This document shows, piece by piece, positions 43,405-53,120 of a DNA stretch of 64,000 nt. The stretch lies in assembly GCF_003289645.1 (NCBI RefSeq), contig NZ_QLYX01000018.1:94869-158868 (forward strand), read 5' to 3'. The DNA is from Actinomadura craniellae. Its GTDB lineage: Bacteria; Actinomycetota; Actinomycetes; Streptosporangiales; Streptosporangiaceae. The translations under genes were made by a program, and so were the position numbers. Under the pieces are notes generated by a model, which ran no database searches, was not told the DNA's origin, and saw only the letters and a list, made by a program, of their open reading frames with translations. Within the stretch, counting starts at the first letter, position 1. Every line of letters starts with the position of its first letter.

Positions 43405-44091
43405 ATGCGAGGCGACACGTCCACCGACGACCTGGCCCGACAGCGCCGGTTCACCGCTGACGCCGCCCACGAGCTGAGCACACCTCTCGCGGGGCTCAGG
43501 GTCGAGCTCGAAGAGGCCCGGCTGCACCCGGAGGAGACCGACCTGCACCGGCTCATCGACTCGGCGATCCGCGACGTCAACCGGCTCGAGGCGATCGTCA
43601 CCGACCTGCTGCTGCTCGCGCGGGTCACGGGCTGCGCGGCCATGCAGTGCCGGCCCATCGACCTCGCCGACACGGTCCGCTCCCATGTCATCCCGCGGCC
43701 GGGCGACCCGGACATCCGGCTGCGGACGGTACCCGAGGTCATGGTCAACGCGGTCCCCGCCCACCTGGGCCGGGCGGTCACCTGCCTGCTCGACAACGCC
43801 CGCCGGCACGCCCGGCGCCTGGTGCAGGTCCAGGTGAGCCGGTACGACTGCACCGCCGAGCTCACCGTCACCGACGACGGGCCCGGCATCCCCGTCCAGG
43901 AGCGCGAGCGCATCTTCGAGCGCTTCGCCCGGCTCGACACCGCCCGCGACCGTCATCAGGGGGGCACCGGTCTCGGCCTGACCATCGCCCGCGACATCGC
44001 CCACGCCTACAGCGGCACCCTGCACGTGGAGGAGGCATCGGGCGGCGGGGCGCGTTTCGTGTTCCGGCTCCCCTTGCACCGCGTGGCGTGA
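43405..44091 (+). CDS. Soluble histidine kinase lacking a sensor
   Basis: A 228-residue protein that is only a kinase core: H-box DAAHELSTPLAGLRVELEEA near residue 20, then HATPase with LLDNARRHARRL (N-box), DDGPGIPVQERERIFERF and GGTGLGLTIARDIAHAYSG. There is no membrane segment and no cognate response regulator nearby. It is closely similar in size and motifs to the kinase at 51066-51872. It lies 24 bp before the ECF41 sigma gene, so both may form an operon. Confidence 0.85.
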   Translation: MRGDTSTDDLARQRRFTADAAHELSTPLAGLRVELEEARLHPEETDLHRLIDSAIRDVNRLEAIVTDLLLLARVTGCAAMQCRPIDLADTVRSHVIPRPGDPDIRLRTVPEVMVNAVPAHLGRAVTCLLDNARRHARRLVQVQVSRYDCTAELTVTDDGPGIPVQERERIFERFARLDTARDRHQGGTGLGLTIARDIAHAYSGTLHVEEASGGGARFVFRLPLHRVA

Positions 44092-44115
44092 GCCGCTGGA
44101 CCGAGGGAGGAGTTC

Positions 44116-45021
44116 ATGCGTTCGAAGCGGCCACCGGAACCGGAGGCGCTCGACCACTTCCTCGGCCTGCGTCCTCGGCTCTTCGGCATCGCGTACCGCA
44201 TCCTCGGCAGTTCGGCCGAGGCCGAGGACATCGTGCAGGAGGTCTGGCTGCGGTGGCAGACCACGGACCGCTCGGTCGTGGTGGCCCCGCCGGCGTTCCT
44301 CGCCACGATGACGACCCGGCTGGCGATCAACGCCGCCCAGTCCGCCCGGCGGCGGCGCGAGAAGTACGTCGGCCCCTGGCTGCCCGAACCGGTGGACACC
44401 AGCGCCGACCCCACGGCCGGGGCGGAGACGGGAGAGGCGCTGGAACTGGCGGTCCTCCTGCTGCTGGAGCGCCTGTCGCCCACGGAACGGGCGGCGTACG
44501 TCCTGCGGGAGTCGTTCGACTACCCGTACGGGCAGATCGCGGACATCCTCCAGCTCACCGATGCGAACGCCCGGCAGCTCGTCAGCCGGGCGCGCAAGCA
44601 CATCTCCGCGCAGCGGCGCCGGCCGGTGAGCACGTCCGCGCACCGGCGGCTCCTGAAGACCTTCCTCGCCGCGGCCCGGCGGGGCGACCTCGCCGCCCTC
44701 GAAGAACTCTTCGCCGAGGAGGTCGTCAGCTACTCCGACGGCGGGGGCGTGGTGCGGAACGCCGCGCGGATACCCGTGGTCGGGTCCAGGCGGGTGGGAA
44801 GGCTGCTCGTCGCGTTCGCACCGCGGTTCTGGCCCGACACGGAGGTCTCGTGGGTCGAGGCGAACGGCTGGCCGGGCGCGCTGGTCCGGCGCGGCGGGGA
44901 GCCCGTCGTGTTCGTGACCGTGAGCGCCTCCGAGCACGGCATCGACCAGATCCTGTGGGTGATGAACCCGGCCAAACTCACCCGGATCGCGGCGGCGCCG
45001 GCGGAGCCCTCCCGGATCTGA
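44116..45021 (+). CDS. ECF41-type RNA polymerase sigma factor (SigJ-like)
   Basis: A 301-residue sigma factor. Region 2 has FGIAYRILGSSAEAEDIVQE, region 4 has YPYGQIADILQLTDANARQL, and the linker has the WLPEP signature (GPWLPEPVD). The C-terminal extension is a SnoaL-like domain with the ECF41 marks YSDGGGVV and NPAKL. In this group the extension regulates the sigma factor in place of an anti-sigma factor. ECF41 genes are often beside a carboxymuconolactone decarboxylase or oxidoreductase gene, which is absent here. ATG with GAGGGAGGAG upstream. Confidence 0.9.
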   Translation: MRSKRPPEPEALDHFLGLRPRLFGIAYRILGSSAEAEDIVQEVWLRWQTTDRSVVVAPPAFLATMTTRLAINAAQSARRRREKYVGPWLPEPVDTSADPTAGAETGEALELAVLLLLERLSPTERAAYVLRESFDYPYGQIADILQLTDANARQLVSRARKHISAQRRRPVSTSAHRRLLKTFLAAARRGDLAALEELFAEEVVSYSDGGGVVRNAARIPVVGSRRVGRLLVAFAPRFWPDTEVSWVEANGWPGALVRRGGEPVVFVTVSASEHGIDQILWVMNPAKLTRIAAAPAEPSRI

Positions 45022-45028
45022 TCGCCCG

Positions 45029-47899
45029 TCACGGGCCGGGGCGCGTGGCCTCGGGGTGGTGCTCGGCGGCCAGGCGGGCGAGTTCGAAGCGGGAGGCGAT
45101 ACCGAGCTTGCGGAAGACCTGGCGCAGGTGGAATTTCACCGTGTGGGCGGAGACGAACATCTGGTCGGCGATCTGGGGGTTGGTCAGCCCCTGGGCGACG
45201 AGCGCGGTGACCTTGCGTTCGGTACTGGTGAGACTGTCCCAGCCGCGGTCGGGGCGTTCGGCGCTGGTCCAGTGCCGGCGGCGGACGCCCAGGTTCCGCA
45301 GCCGGGCGCGGACGCGCGCGACGTCGCGGAGGGCGCCGCCGCGCTGGTAGCCGTCCAGGGCCTGGTCCAGGGCGTCGATCGCGGCCGTGCGGTCGGCGTC
45401 CTGGTCCGCCAGCAGGACGCCCAGGTCCTCGGCGATGGAGGCGCGGCTCCATCCGCCCAGGTGGGTGCAGGCGGCGGCGCGGGCCACGGGGCCGGCGTCG
45501 CGGTGCAGGATGCCGTGGGCGTGCTCGGCCGCGGCGGTCAGGAAGGGGAAGTCGGGGTTGGTGGCGGCCAGTTCCGCGGCGGTGGCGGCGATGACTTCGG
45601 CACTGGGGCGGTCTCCGGCGGCCAGTGCGGTGCGGACCAGCCAGGCCGCGGCGTTGGTCTCCGCCAGGAGCAGCCAGCGGCGCTTCAGCGGGTCGGTGTA
45701 GTAGGGGCGGGCGATCCGCAGCGCTCTGTCGAGGTCGCCGCGGGCCTCGGCGACCGTCGCCATGATCCAACTGCTCCACATGCGCGCGTACATCACGCCC
45801 TGGCCCTCGCAGTACAGGGAGTCGTGCCGTTCGGCCTGCCGGGCGGCGGTGTCGAGGTCGCCGCGGCGCACCGCGACCACGGCGAGCACGGCGATCCCCA
45901 CCAGCACGAAGGCGTGCACACCCAGCTCGTCGGCCATGGCCAGCCCGGCCCGGGCCTCGGCGGCGGCGTCGTCGAGCCGGTCGGCGGCAAGGCGCAGCCG
46001 GGCGCGGAACAGGGCGGGGCTGGGGGCGTGCGCGGTGTGGCCCAGCGCGGTGATCTCCTCGTCGGCGGCGCGCAGAACGGTCTCCGCCTCGTCGAGCAGC
46101 CGGAGGTTGGTGAGCACGGCGCCCAGGGGCAGCGCGGGGTGCGCGTGCCGGGCCCGGATCGGCCCGGAGGCCGCGACGCGCACCGCCTCACGGCTGTGGG
46201 CGAGCGCTTCGGCGGCCCGCCCGCTCATCCACCGCACGTTGATGAGCAGCATGTGCGCTCCGGCCAGGACGGCGTGGCTGTGGCGTTCCGGATGTGCCAC
46301 GACGGCCTCGGCTCGCTCCCGCCCGCGCGCGTGGTCGAGGGTGAAGTACAGCGCCCGGAACAGTACGTGCTCGGCCTGGCCGCGCAGTTCGCTGGAGATG
46401 CCCTTCTCGGCGAGTGCCCGCTCGGCCTCGGCGATGGCGTCGGTCGATCGGCCGGCCAGCAGCAGGGCGTAGGCCAGCTCGTAGCGCAGCCGGGCGACCT
46501 GCTCGGGGCGCAGGGCCTGGCCCAGCGCGGTGCGGGCGAGTTCGGCCGCCTCGGCCAGCCGCCCCCCGGCGGTCAGGGCGTAGACGGTGGTCACCGACCG
46601 GTCGAACCGGTTCGGGTCGGTGGCGGCGGTCAGCTCCACCGCCCGGGCCGCCAGCTCGGCCGCGGTCTGCGGCGAGGACGACAACACCTCCTGCACCGCC
46701 TGGTCCAGGGCGACCAGGGCCTTGGTGTCGCCGGGGCGGGTGTAGCGCATCAGGTGGCCGGCGGCGGGGATGGCCGAACCGCCGCGGGCCAGCAGCATCT
46801 CCCCGGCCTGCCGGTGCAGGGCCAGCCGCACCGGCAGGGGGAGGCCTTCGACCACCGCTCGCCACATCAGGTGGTGCCGGAAGGCGAGCAGACCGCCATC
46901 GGGTGTCACGACCCCCGCGGTCTGGGCCTCCTCCAGTTCCGGCAGCAGGGCGCCGGCGGGCTCGCCGAGCATCTCGGCCAGGTCGTCCACCGGGAACGAG
47001 CGCCCCAGGACGGCCGCGACCTCCAGCAGATGCCGGGTGCTCGCGCACAGCTTGCCCAGCCGCCGGCAGACGATCGTCTGCACCCGTTGCGGGACCTGGT
47101 GGGAGATCAGCCGGGCCCGGCCACCGGCCCGCTCGACCGCGCCCTCGTCCAGTAGCCCCTCGAACAGTTCGGTGAGCACGTAGGGGGCACCGCCGGCCTC
47201 GTCGGCCAGGGCGAGGAGAGCGGGATCAGGTTCGGCGCCGAGCACGTCGATGGCGACCTCGGCCGTCGCCGCGCGATCCAGTGGTCGCAGCTCGATCCGG
47301 GTGGCGCCCTCGCCCGCCAGGACGTCGAAGAGCCGTTCGGCGTCGCCGGGGTCGTCGCCTCCGGTGGTACGGGACAGGATCCACACCAGCGGGTAGGAGG
47401 CCAGTTCGGGGACCAGCGACCGCAGGGCCAGCAACGCGGTGGGGTCGGCCCAGTGCAGGTCGTCCAGCACGACCAGCATCGGGCCGCGCGCGACCCGCTC
47501 CTCCAGCCGGGCCTGCAACCGCTCCAGCAGCCACAACCGCAGGTCGGCCGGGTCCTGGTGGATTTCGCTCCGTACCGCCCGCAGGGTGTGGGCCGATTCC
47601 CGCAGCGCAGACATCAGCGGCTCCAGCGGCCGCAACCGGCTCGACTCGTCGGCCACGCCCCGGGCCAGCAGGAAACCGTGCCCGGCCGCGACGTCCACCG
47701 CCTCGGCCAGCAGCCGGCTCTTCCCCACCCCGGACCGGCCCTCCACCAGCAGCACGCCGCCCCGGCCGCTCTCGGCGGCGGACAGCAGTTCGGCGATGGC
47801 CCGTGACTCGCGATCCCGGCCACGCCAGCCGGGCCGCGACGGCCGCTCAAGACCGGCACCGGTCACGGTGTCGTGGGCAGTCGGTGACGAACCTGCCAT
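45029..47899 (-). CDS. LAL-type LuxR regulator A (AAA ATPase, TPR-like, LuxR HTH)
   Basis: A 956-residue regulator. N-terminal AAA domain: Walker A VEGRSGVGKSRLLAEAV near residue 55, Walker B PMLVVLDDLHWADP near 145. The long middle part is helical and TPR/MalT-like. The C-terminal LuxR HTH has LTSTERKVTALVAQGLTNPQ, IADQMFVSAHTVKFHLRQVF and RKLGIASRFELARLA. Such proteins bind DNA in response to a ligand and ATP; several control antibiotic clusters. It is a close paralogue of the next gene to the right and shares its order and start context. ATG preceded by CAGGTGTTTTATTGAGCT. Confidence 0.9.
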   Translation of the reverse strand: MAGSSPTAHDTVTGAGLERPSRPGWRGRDRESRAIAELLSAAESGRGGVLLVEGRSGVGKSRLLAEAVDVAAGHGFLLARGVADESSRLRPLEPLMSALRESAHTLRAVRSEIHQDPADLRLWLLERLQARLEERVARGPMLVVLDDLHWADPTALLALRSLVPELASYPLVWILSRTTGGDDPGDAERLFDVLAGEGATRIELRPLDRAATAEVAIDVLGAEPDPALLALADEAGGAPYVLTELFEGLLDEGAVERAGGRARLISHQVPQRVQTIVCRRLGKLCASTRHLLEVAAVLGRSFPVDDLAEMLGEPAGALLPELEEAQTAGVVTPDGGLLAFRHHLMWRAVVEGLPLPVRLALHRQAGEMLLARGGSAIPAAGHLMRYTRPGDTKALVALDQAVQEVLSSSPQTAAELAARAVELTAATDPNRFDRSVTTVYALTAGGRLAEAAELARTALGQALRPEQVARLRYELAYALLLAGRSTDAIAEAERALAEKGISSELRGQAEHVLFRALYFTLDHARGRERAEAVVAHPERHSHAVLAGAHMLLINVRWMSGRAAEALAHSREAVRVAASGPIRARHAHPALPLGAVLTNLRLLDEAETVLRAADEEITALGHTAHAPSPALFRARLRLAADRLDDAAAEARAGLAMADELGVHAFVLVGIAVLAVVAVRRGDLDTAARQAERHDSLYCEGQGVMYARMWSSWIMATVAEARGDLDRALRIARPYYTDPLKRRWLLLAETNAAAWLVRTALAAGDRPSAEVIAATAAELAATNPDFPFLTAAAEHAHGILHRDAGPVARAAACTHLGGWSRASIAEDLGVLLADQDADRTAAIDALDQALDGYQRGGALRDVARVRARLRNLGVRRRHWTSAERPDRGWDSLTSTERKVTALVAQGLTNPQIADQMFVSAHTVKFHLRQVFRKLGIASRFELARLAAEHHPEATRPGP

Positions 47900-48046
47900 A
47901 GCTCAATAAAACACCTGGCAGCCACCCTTATGCCCGATCATGCTCCGCGACTCGATCGGGCCCTGGACGACGGGCCGGCCTTCCGCCGTTCCCGCGCGCC
48001 CGAACGGCCCCGGCCGCCTTCGCTCGCGCAGCGCATCCCCGGGCGG

Positions 48047-50908
48047 CTATGCGGTGTCCGTTTCGGGGTGGTGCTCGGTGGCCAGGCGGGCGAGTTCGAC
48101 GCGGGAGGCGATGCCGAGCTTGCGGAAGACCTGGCGCAGGTGGAACTTCACCGTGTGGGCGGAGATGAACATCTGGTCGGCGATCTGGGGGTTGGTCAGC
48201 CCCTGGGCGACGAGCGCGGTGACCTTGCGTTCGGTGTCGGTGAGGGCGGCCCAGCCGGTGTCGGGGCGTTCGGCGCTGGTCCAGTGCCGGCGGCGGACAC
48301 CCAGGTCGCGGAGGCGGGCGCGGACGCGCGCGGCGTCCCGGGGGGCGCAGCCACGCTGGTAGCCGTCCAGAGCCTGTTCCAGGGCGCCGATCACGGCCGT
48401 GCGGTCGGCGTTGTGGCGTGCCAGCAGGGCGCCCAGGTCCTCGGCCGCGGAGGCGCGGCCCCACACCCCGAGGTCGGGAGAGGCGGCGGCGCGGGCCAGG
48501 GCCTCGCCGTCGCCGTGCAGGATGCCGTGGGCGTGGGTCGCGGCGGCGGCCAGCGAGCGGAACTCCGGGTTGGCGGCGGCCAGTTCCCCGGCGGTGGTGG
48601 TGATGTCTTCGGCGGCGGAGCGGTGGCCGGTGGCGAGTGCGGTGCGGGTCAGCCAGGGCGCGGCGTTGGTCTCCACCATGAGCAGCCAGCTGCGCTTCAT
48701 CGGGTCGGTGTAACAGGTACGGGCGACATCCATCGCCCTGCCGAGGTCGCCCTGAGCCTCCGCGACCGTCGCCATGATCCAGGTGCCCCACACGCCTCCG
48801 TACAGCACGCCCTGGCCCTCCCGGTACAGGGAGTCGTGCCGTTCGGCCTGCCGGGCGGCGGTGTCCAGGTCGCCGCGGCGCACCGCGACGAGGGCGAGCA
48901 CGGCGATCCCCATCAGCACGAAGGCGCGCACACCCAGCTCGTCGGCCATGGCCAGCCCGGCCTGGGCCTCGGCGACGGCGTCGTCGAGCCGGTCGGCGTT
49001 GAGCCGGACCCGGGCGCGGAACAGCGCCGGGCTGGGGGCCTGCACGGTGTGGCCCAGCGCGGTGATCTCCTCCTCGGCGGCCCGCAGTGCGGCCTCGGCC
49101 TCGTCGAGTCGCCGGACGTTGGTGAGCAGGGCGCCCAGGTGCAGTGCCGGGTGCGCGTGCTGCGCCCGGATCGGCCCGGACGCCGCCACGCGCACCGCCT
49201 CCCGGGCGTAGTCGAACGCTTCGGCAGCCCGCCCGTCCGTCCACATGACGTGGATGAGCAGCATGTTGGCCCCGACCAGGACGGGGTGGCCGTGGCGTTC
49301 CGGATGCGCCAGGACCGCCTCGGCCCGATCCCGGCCGCTCCGATGATCGAAGCCAACGAAAAGCGCCCGGAACAACACATGCTCGGCCAGGTCGCGTAGT
49401 TCGTCGGAGATGTTTTTCTCGGCGAGGGCTTGTTCGGCTTCGGTGATGGCGTCGGCGGGGCGTCCGGCCAGCATGAGGGCGTAGGCCAGTTCGTAGCGCA
49501 GCCGGGCGGCCTGTTCGGGGCGCAGGGTCTGGGCGAGCGCGGTGCGGGCGAGTTCGGCCGCCTCGGCCAGCCGCCCGCCGGCGGTCAGGGCGTACACGGC
49601 CGTCACCGACCGGTCGAAGCGTTCGAGGTCGGTGGGGGCGGTGAGTTCCACCGCTCGTGCGGCCAGGTCGGCGGCGGTCTGCGGCGAGGTCGGCAGGACT
49701 TCCTGCACCGCCTGGTCCAGGGCGGCCAGGGCGCACTTGTCTCCGGGGCGGACGTAGCGCATCAGGTGGCCGGCGGCGGGGATGGCCGAACCGCCCCGGG
49801 CGAGCAGCATCTCGCCGGCCTGCCGGTGCAGAGCCAGCCGCACCGGCCGGGAAAGGATCTCGGTCACCGCTCGCCACATCAGGTGGTGCCGGAAGGTGAG
49901 CAGGTCCCCGTCGGGCGTCACGACGCCCGCGGTCTGGGCTTCTTCCAGTTCGGGCAGCAGGGCGCTGGCGGGTTCGCCGAGCATGTCGGCCAGGTCGTCC
50001 ACGGGGAAGGAGCGGCCGAGGATGGCGGCGACCTCCAGGACGTGCCGGGTACGCGGGGACAGCCTGTCCAGCCGCCTGCGGACGACCGTCTGCACCCGCT
50101 GGGGGACCTGGTGGGAGGTCAACCGGGCCCGGCCGTCCGCTATCTCGACCGCGCCTTCGTCCAGCAGTCCTTCGTACAGCTCGGTGAGCACGTAGGGGGA
50201 GCCCCCGGCCTGGTCGGCCAGGGTGAGCAGATCCGGCTCGGGCTCGGCGCCGAGGATGTCGGTGGCGATTTCGGCTCGCGCCGCGGCGTCCAGCAGTCGC
50301 AGCGCGATCCGGGTGGCGCCCTCGGCCTCCAGGAAGTCGAACAGCCGCTCCGCGCTGCCCGGGTCGTCGCCGGTGGTGCGCGACAGGATCCACACCAGCG
50401 GGTAGGAGGCCAGTTCGGGGACCAGCGACCGCAACGCCAGCAACGCGGTGGGGTCGGCCCAGTGCAGGTCGTCCAGCACGACCAGCATCGGGCCGCGCGC
50501 GACCCGCTCCTCCAGCCGGGCCTGCAACCGCTCCACCAGCCACAACCGCACGTCGGCCACGTCCGGGCGCAGTTCGGCCTGCGCCGCGCGCAGCGAGTGG
50601 GGGGATTCCCCCAGCGCCGACATCAGCGGCTCCATCGGCCGCAACCGGCTCGACTCGTCGGCCACACCCCGGGCCAGCAGGAAACCGTGCTCGGCCGCCG
50701 TGTCCACCGCCTCGGCCAGCAGCCGGCTCTTGCCCACCCCGGACTGGCCCTCGACCAGCAGCACCCCGCCCCGGCTGCCCTTGGCGGCGTGCAACAGATC
50801 CGCGATCGCTCGTGCCTCGCGACCCCGGCCACGCCAGCCACGGCGGGACGGCCGCTCGAGACCGGATCTGTTCTCGAGCCGCAGAGCAGATGGCAACGTG
50901 AGCGTCAC
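48047..50908 (-). CDS. LAL-type LuxR regulator B, paralogue of A
   Basis: A 953-residue protein with the same plan: Walker A VEGQSGVGKSRLLAEAV, Walker B MLVVLDDLHWADP, helical middle, and LuxR HTH (LTDTERKVTALVAQGLTNPQ, then QMFISAHTVKFHLRQVF). The GTG at 50908 is chosen because it aligns with the start of paralogue A, giving the same 16 residues before LERPSR; the frame is open five codons more. DNA identity is long and exact in places (for example around 47435-47530 and 50440-50535), so this is a tandem duplication. Ligand unknown. Confidence 0.9.
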   Translation of the reverse strand: MTLTLPSALRLENRSGLERPSRRGWRGRGREARAIADLLHAAKGSRGGVLLVEGQSGVGKSRLLAEAVDTAAEHGFLLARGVADESSRLRPMEPLMSALGESPHSLRAAQAELRPDVADVRLWLVERLQARLEERVARGPMLVVLDDLHWADPTALLALRSLVPELASYPLVWILSRTTGDDPGSAERLFDFLEAEGATRIALRLLDAAARAEIATDILGAEPEPDLLTLADQAGGSPYVLTELYEGLLDEGAVEIADGRARLTSHQVPQRVQTVVRRRLDRLSPRTRHVLEVAAILGRSFPVDDLADMLGEPASALLPELEEAQTAGVVTPDGDLLTFRHHLMWRAVTEILSRPVRLALHRQAGEMLLARGGSAIPAAGHLMRYVRPGDKCALAALDQAVQEVLPTSPQTAADLAARAVELTAPTDLERFDRSVTAVYALTAGGRLAEAAELARTALAQTLRPEQAARLRYELAYALMLAGRPADAITEAEQALAEKNISDELRDLAEHVLFRALFVGFDHRSGRDRAEAVLAHPERHGHPVLVGANMLLIHVMWTDGRAAEAFDYAREAVRVAASGPIRAQHAHPALHLGALLTNVRRLDEAEAALRAAEEEITALGHTVQAPSPALFRARVRLNADRLDDAVAEAQAGLAMADELGVRAFVLMGIAVLALVAVRRGDLDTAARQAERHDSLYREGQGVLYGGVWGTWIMATVAEAQGDLGRAMDVARTCYTDPMKRSWLLMVETNAAPWLTRTALATGHRSAAEDITTTAGELAAANPEFRSLAAAATHAHGILHGDGEALARAAASPDLGVWGRASAAEDLGALLARHNADRTAVIGALEQALDGYQRGCAPRDAARVRARLRDLGVRRRHWTSAERPDTGWAALTDTERKVTALVAQGLTNPQIADQMFISAHTVKFHLRQVFRKLGIASRVELARLATEHHPETDTA

Positions 50909-50975
50909 AGTTCGATAAAGCACCAGGTCACAGCCTACATGGTCATCCTCTCCGACTTACCGGTCACGAGCAGAT

Positions 50976-51034
50976 CGGCGGCCACCGGCGGCCAGAACCC
51001 GTGAGATCGGGGTTCTGGCCGCCGGTGGCCGCCG
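50976..51034 (-). terminator. Strong hairpin after the second kinase gene
   Basis: A perfect 25-bp stem (50976-51000 against 51010-51034) with loop GTGAGATCG. It lies 31 bp beyond the stop of the leftward kinase gene, so it most likely terminates its transcript before the LAL B gene. Confidence 0.8.
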
Positions 51035-51065
51035 GTATGTCCGTCCCGGCCGTACCGTGGTCCGC

Positions 51066-51872
51066 TCAGCTCGCTGCGGCGGCGCACGCCCGGGTCACCG
51101 CCCCGGACGGTCCGGCGGCGGGAAGCCGGAGGACGAACCGGGCGCCGCCCATGGCCGACTCCTCCACCCGCAGCAGGCCGGAGTGCGCCCGGGCGATGTC
51201 CCAGGCGATCGCCAGGCCCAGCCCCGCGCCCCCCGGGTCACGGTCACGCGCCGCGCCCAGCCGGGTGAACCGCTGGAAGATCCGTTGCCGATCGGCCTCG
51301 GCCACCCCGTCACCGTCGTCCTCGACCACCAGTTCCGCGCAGTGCCCGTCCCGCCGCACCTGGATCTGGAGAACCTGGTCGGCGTGCCGCTGCGCGTTGT
51401 CCACCAGGTTGGTGAGCACCCGGACGAGCTGGGTGGGAACGGCGCTGACGGCCACTCCCGGCTCCAGCCGGAGGCTGATCGGAACGCGGCTCACCCGCCG
51501 CACGACCTCGGCGCGGACCATCGTCGCCAGATCCACCCGCCGCTGCCCGTCGGTCATCCCGGCCTGCGCCTTGCTGAGGAGCAGCAGGTCGCTGATGATC
51601 GCGTCCAGCCGGTCGACGCTGTCCAGCGCCCGGGCGAGCACCTGGTCGATGTCGGTCTGCCCGGGGTGGTGCAGGGCGTCCTCCAGTTCCGCCCGCAGCC
51701 CCGCCAGCGGGGTGCGGAGCTCGTGCGAGGCGTCGGAGACGAACCGCTGCTTCTTCTCCAGTTCCCGTTCCAGTTCCCGCACGGTGCCGGTGTCGATCTG
51801 GTCCGTCCGCGCGATCTTGCGCTCGCCGGACGTGGGGGTTATCTCGTCGTACAGTGCGGTCAGGGGTTTCAT
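51066..51872 (-). CDS. Soluble histidine kinase, second copy
   Basis: A 268-residue kinase. A short N-terminal coiled coil (TVRELERELEKKQRFVSDAS) leads to the H-box SDASHELRTPLAGLRAELED; the HATPase has LTNLVDNAQRHADQV, DDGDGVAEADRQRIFQRFTR and GGAGLGLAIAWDIARAHSG. As in the kinase at 43405, there is no membrane part and no response regulator beside it. ATG at 51872 with AGAGG upstream; the frame extends further but lacks a ribosome binding site there. Confidence 0.85.
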   Translation of the reverse strand: MKPLTALYDEITPTSGERKIARTDQIDTGTVRELERELEKKQRFVSDASHELRTPLAGLRAELEDALHHPGQTDIDQVLARALDSVDRLDAIISDLLLLSKAQAGMTDGQRRVDLATMVRAEVVRRVSRVPISLRLEPGVAVSAVPTQLVRVLTNLVDNAQRHADQVLQIQVRRDGHCAELVVEDDGDGVAEADRQRIFQRFTRLGAARDRDPGGAGLGLAIAWDIARAHSGLLRVEESAMGGARFVLRLPAAGPSGAVTRACAAAAS

Positions 51873-52241
51873 CGCAGAACCTCTTCTTCCGGGCGGGTTC
51901 CGCCCCCGCTTGTCTCCGCGGGGAACTGGAAGTACACCCCCCATGGTGACCAGGCGACCCCGTCCCGCACACCACCCATCCGGCTAGTTACGAACCCAAA
52001 GGACCCAAACGACCGGGTAGGCCCCAGGTCAAGAGCCCGGGGATGCGTCCAGAACCTGGAAGATCACCGCACGGACGGGATGACCGGGCCGGTCGCCGCC
52101 AGGTCGAGCACCCGGACCGGTAGAACGCGCACGGGCCCCCGGAAAACGCCACGGCCGGGGACGCCTCGCGAGGCGTCCCCGGCCGCCGGTACCGGACCTC
52201 AACGCGAAGCGGCCAGGCCGGACCGGAGAATCGGGTGCGGA
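51873..52241. other. Intergenic region
   Basis: About 370 bases between two leftward genes. It holds the promoter for the kinase at its left end and the palindromic terminator of the cutinase-like gene at 52152-52185. No gene seen. Confidence 0.5.
52152..52185 (-). terminator. 34-bp palindrome, terminator of the cutinase-like gene
   Basis: A perfect palindrome of two 17-base arms with no gap (core GCCTCGCGAGGC), 57 bp past the stop of the leftward hydrolase gene. There is no T-tract. Confidence 0.7.
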
Positions 52242-53120
52242 TCAGTCCGGGCAGGTGTGCCGGTACTCCTGGAAGGTGCTGCTGGGGGCGCCGGGCGCCG
52301 GGCACAGGAACTTGCTGTAGCGGGTGTCGTCGTCGACGTAGCGCTTGAGCCAGGCGATGGAGTACTTGGCGATCGGGGTGTTGGCGGAGATCCACGACAT
52401 GTGGCCGTAGTTCTCGAACAGCAGGTACGCCTTCTCGGGGGCGTTGGTGAGGTTCTGGTAGAAGGGCTGGGCGTGGTTGCCGACGCCGGCGATGAAGTCG
52501 TTGTCGGCCGCCTGGATCATGGTCGGCACGCGAACGTTGCGCCAGTCGCCGTGCAGGTGCCACGGGGCCAGCGGGATGGCCGCCTGGAGGGAAGGACGCA
52601 TCTCGGCCGCCCGCAGGGTGCCGCCGCCGCCCATCGAGTGGCCCATGACCGCCAGGCGGGAGGCGTCCACCCGGCTGCGGACGCTGCTGCTGCCGGTCAG
52701 GTAGTCCAGCGCGGCGAGGAGCTGGTTCGCCCGGTCGTCGGGGAAGTTCAGGACCGAGAAGGGTTCCAGGGTGAAAACGACGAAGCCCTGGGAGGCCAGG
52801 CGGGGCCCGTACCAGCTCATGGTGGACTCGGGCTCGATGAAGCCCGGGATGATCGCCACGGCCCCGAAGGTGCCCTGGGAGGTGTCGGTGGGGTAGTAGA
52901 TCGTGCCCCGGTTGAAACCGCTGGCCGAGTTCGCCGGTACGGTCGCCGTCGCCACCTGGAACGGGCCCCGCTCGGCGGTGATGGTCTGCTCGGTCGGGTC
53001 GGGGCCGCGCTCGTACGGGCTCGCCGCCGCCTGGGCGGTGGTGGGAGCGGCCGCCATGGCGGCGACCAGCGCGGCGGCCGCCGGGATCAGGTGAAGCGCT
53101 CGTTTCACACGGGGGGTCAT
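52242..53120 (-). CDS. Secreted cutinase / PET-hydrolase-like polyesterase
   Basis: A 292-residue exported alpha/beta hydrolase with a Sec signal peptide (cleavage probably after AQAAA, about residue 33). The mature protein opens SPYERGPDPTEQTITAERGP, almost as in Thermobifida cutinases and PETases. Triad: Ser162 in GHSMGGGG, Asp208 in ADNDF, His240 in NYGHMS. Oxyanion positions are Phe94 (IPGF, Tyr in most cutinases) and Met163. Trp187 (APWHL) is kept. C-terminal Cys residues (FLCPAP, HTCPD) can form the conserved disulfide. It differs from known cutinases around residues 116-128 (FTLEPFSVLNFP instead of the usual DTNT-type segment) and after His240. It should hydrolyse polyesters or long-chain esters outside the cell. 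Confidence 0.88.
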   Translation of the reverse strand: MTPRVKRALHLIPAAAALVAAMAAAPTTAQAAASPYERGPDPTEQTITAERGPFQVATATVPANSASGFNRGTIYYPTDTSQGTFGAVAIIPGFIEPESTMSWYGPRLASQGFVVFTLEPFSVLNFPDDRANQLLAALDYLTGSSSVRSRVDASRLAVMGHSMGGGGTLRAAEMRPSLQAAIPLAPWHLHGDWRNVRVPTMIQAADNDFIAGVGNHAQPFYQNLTNAPEKAYLLFENYGHMSWISANTPIAKYSIAWLKRYVDDDTRYSKFLCPAPGAPSSTFQEYRHTCPD

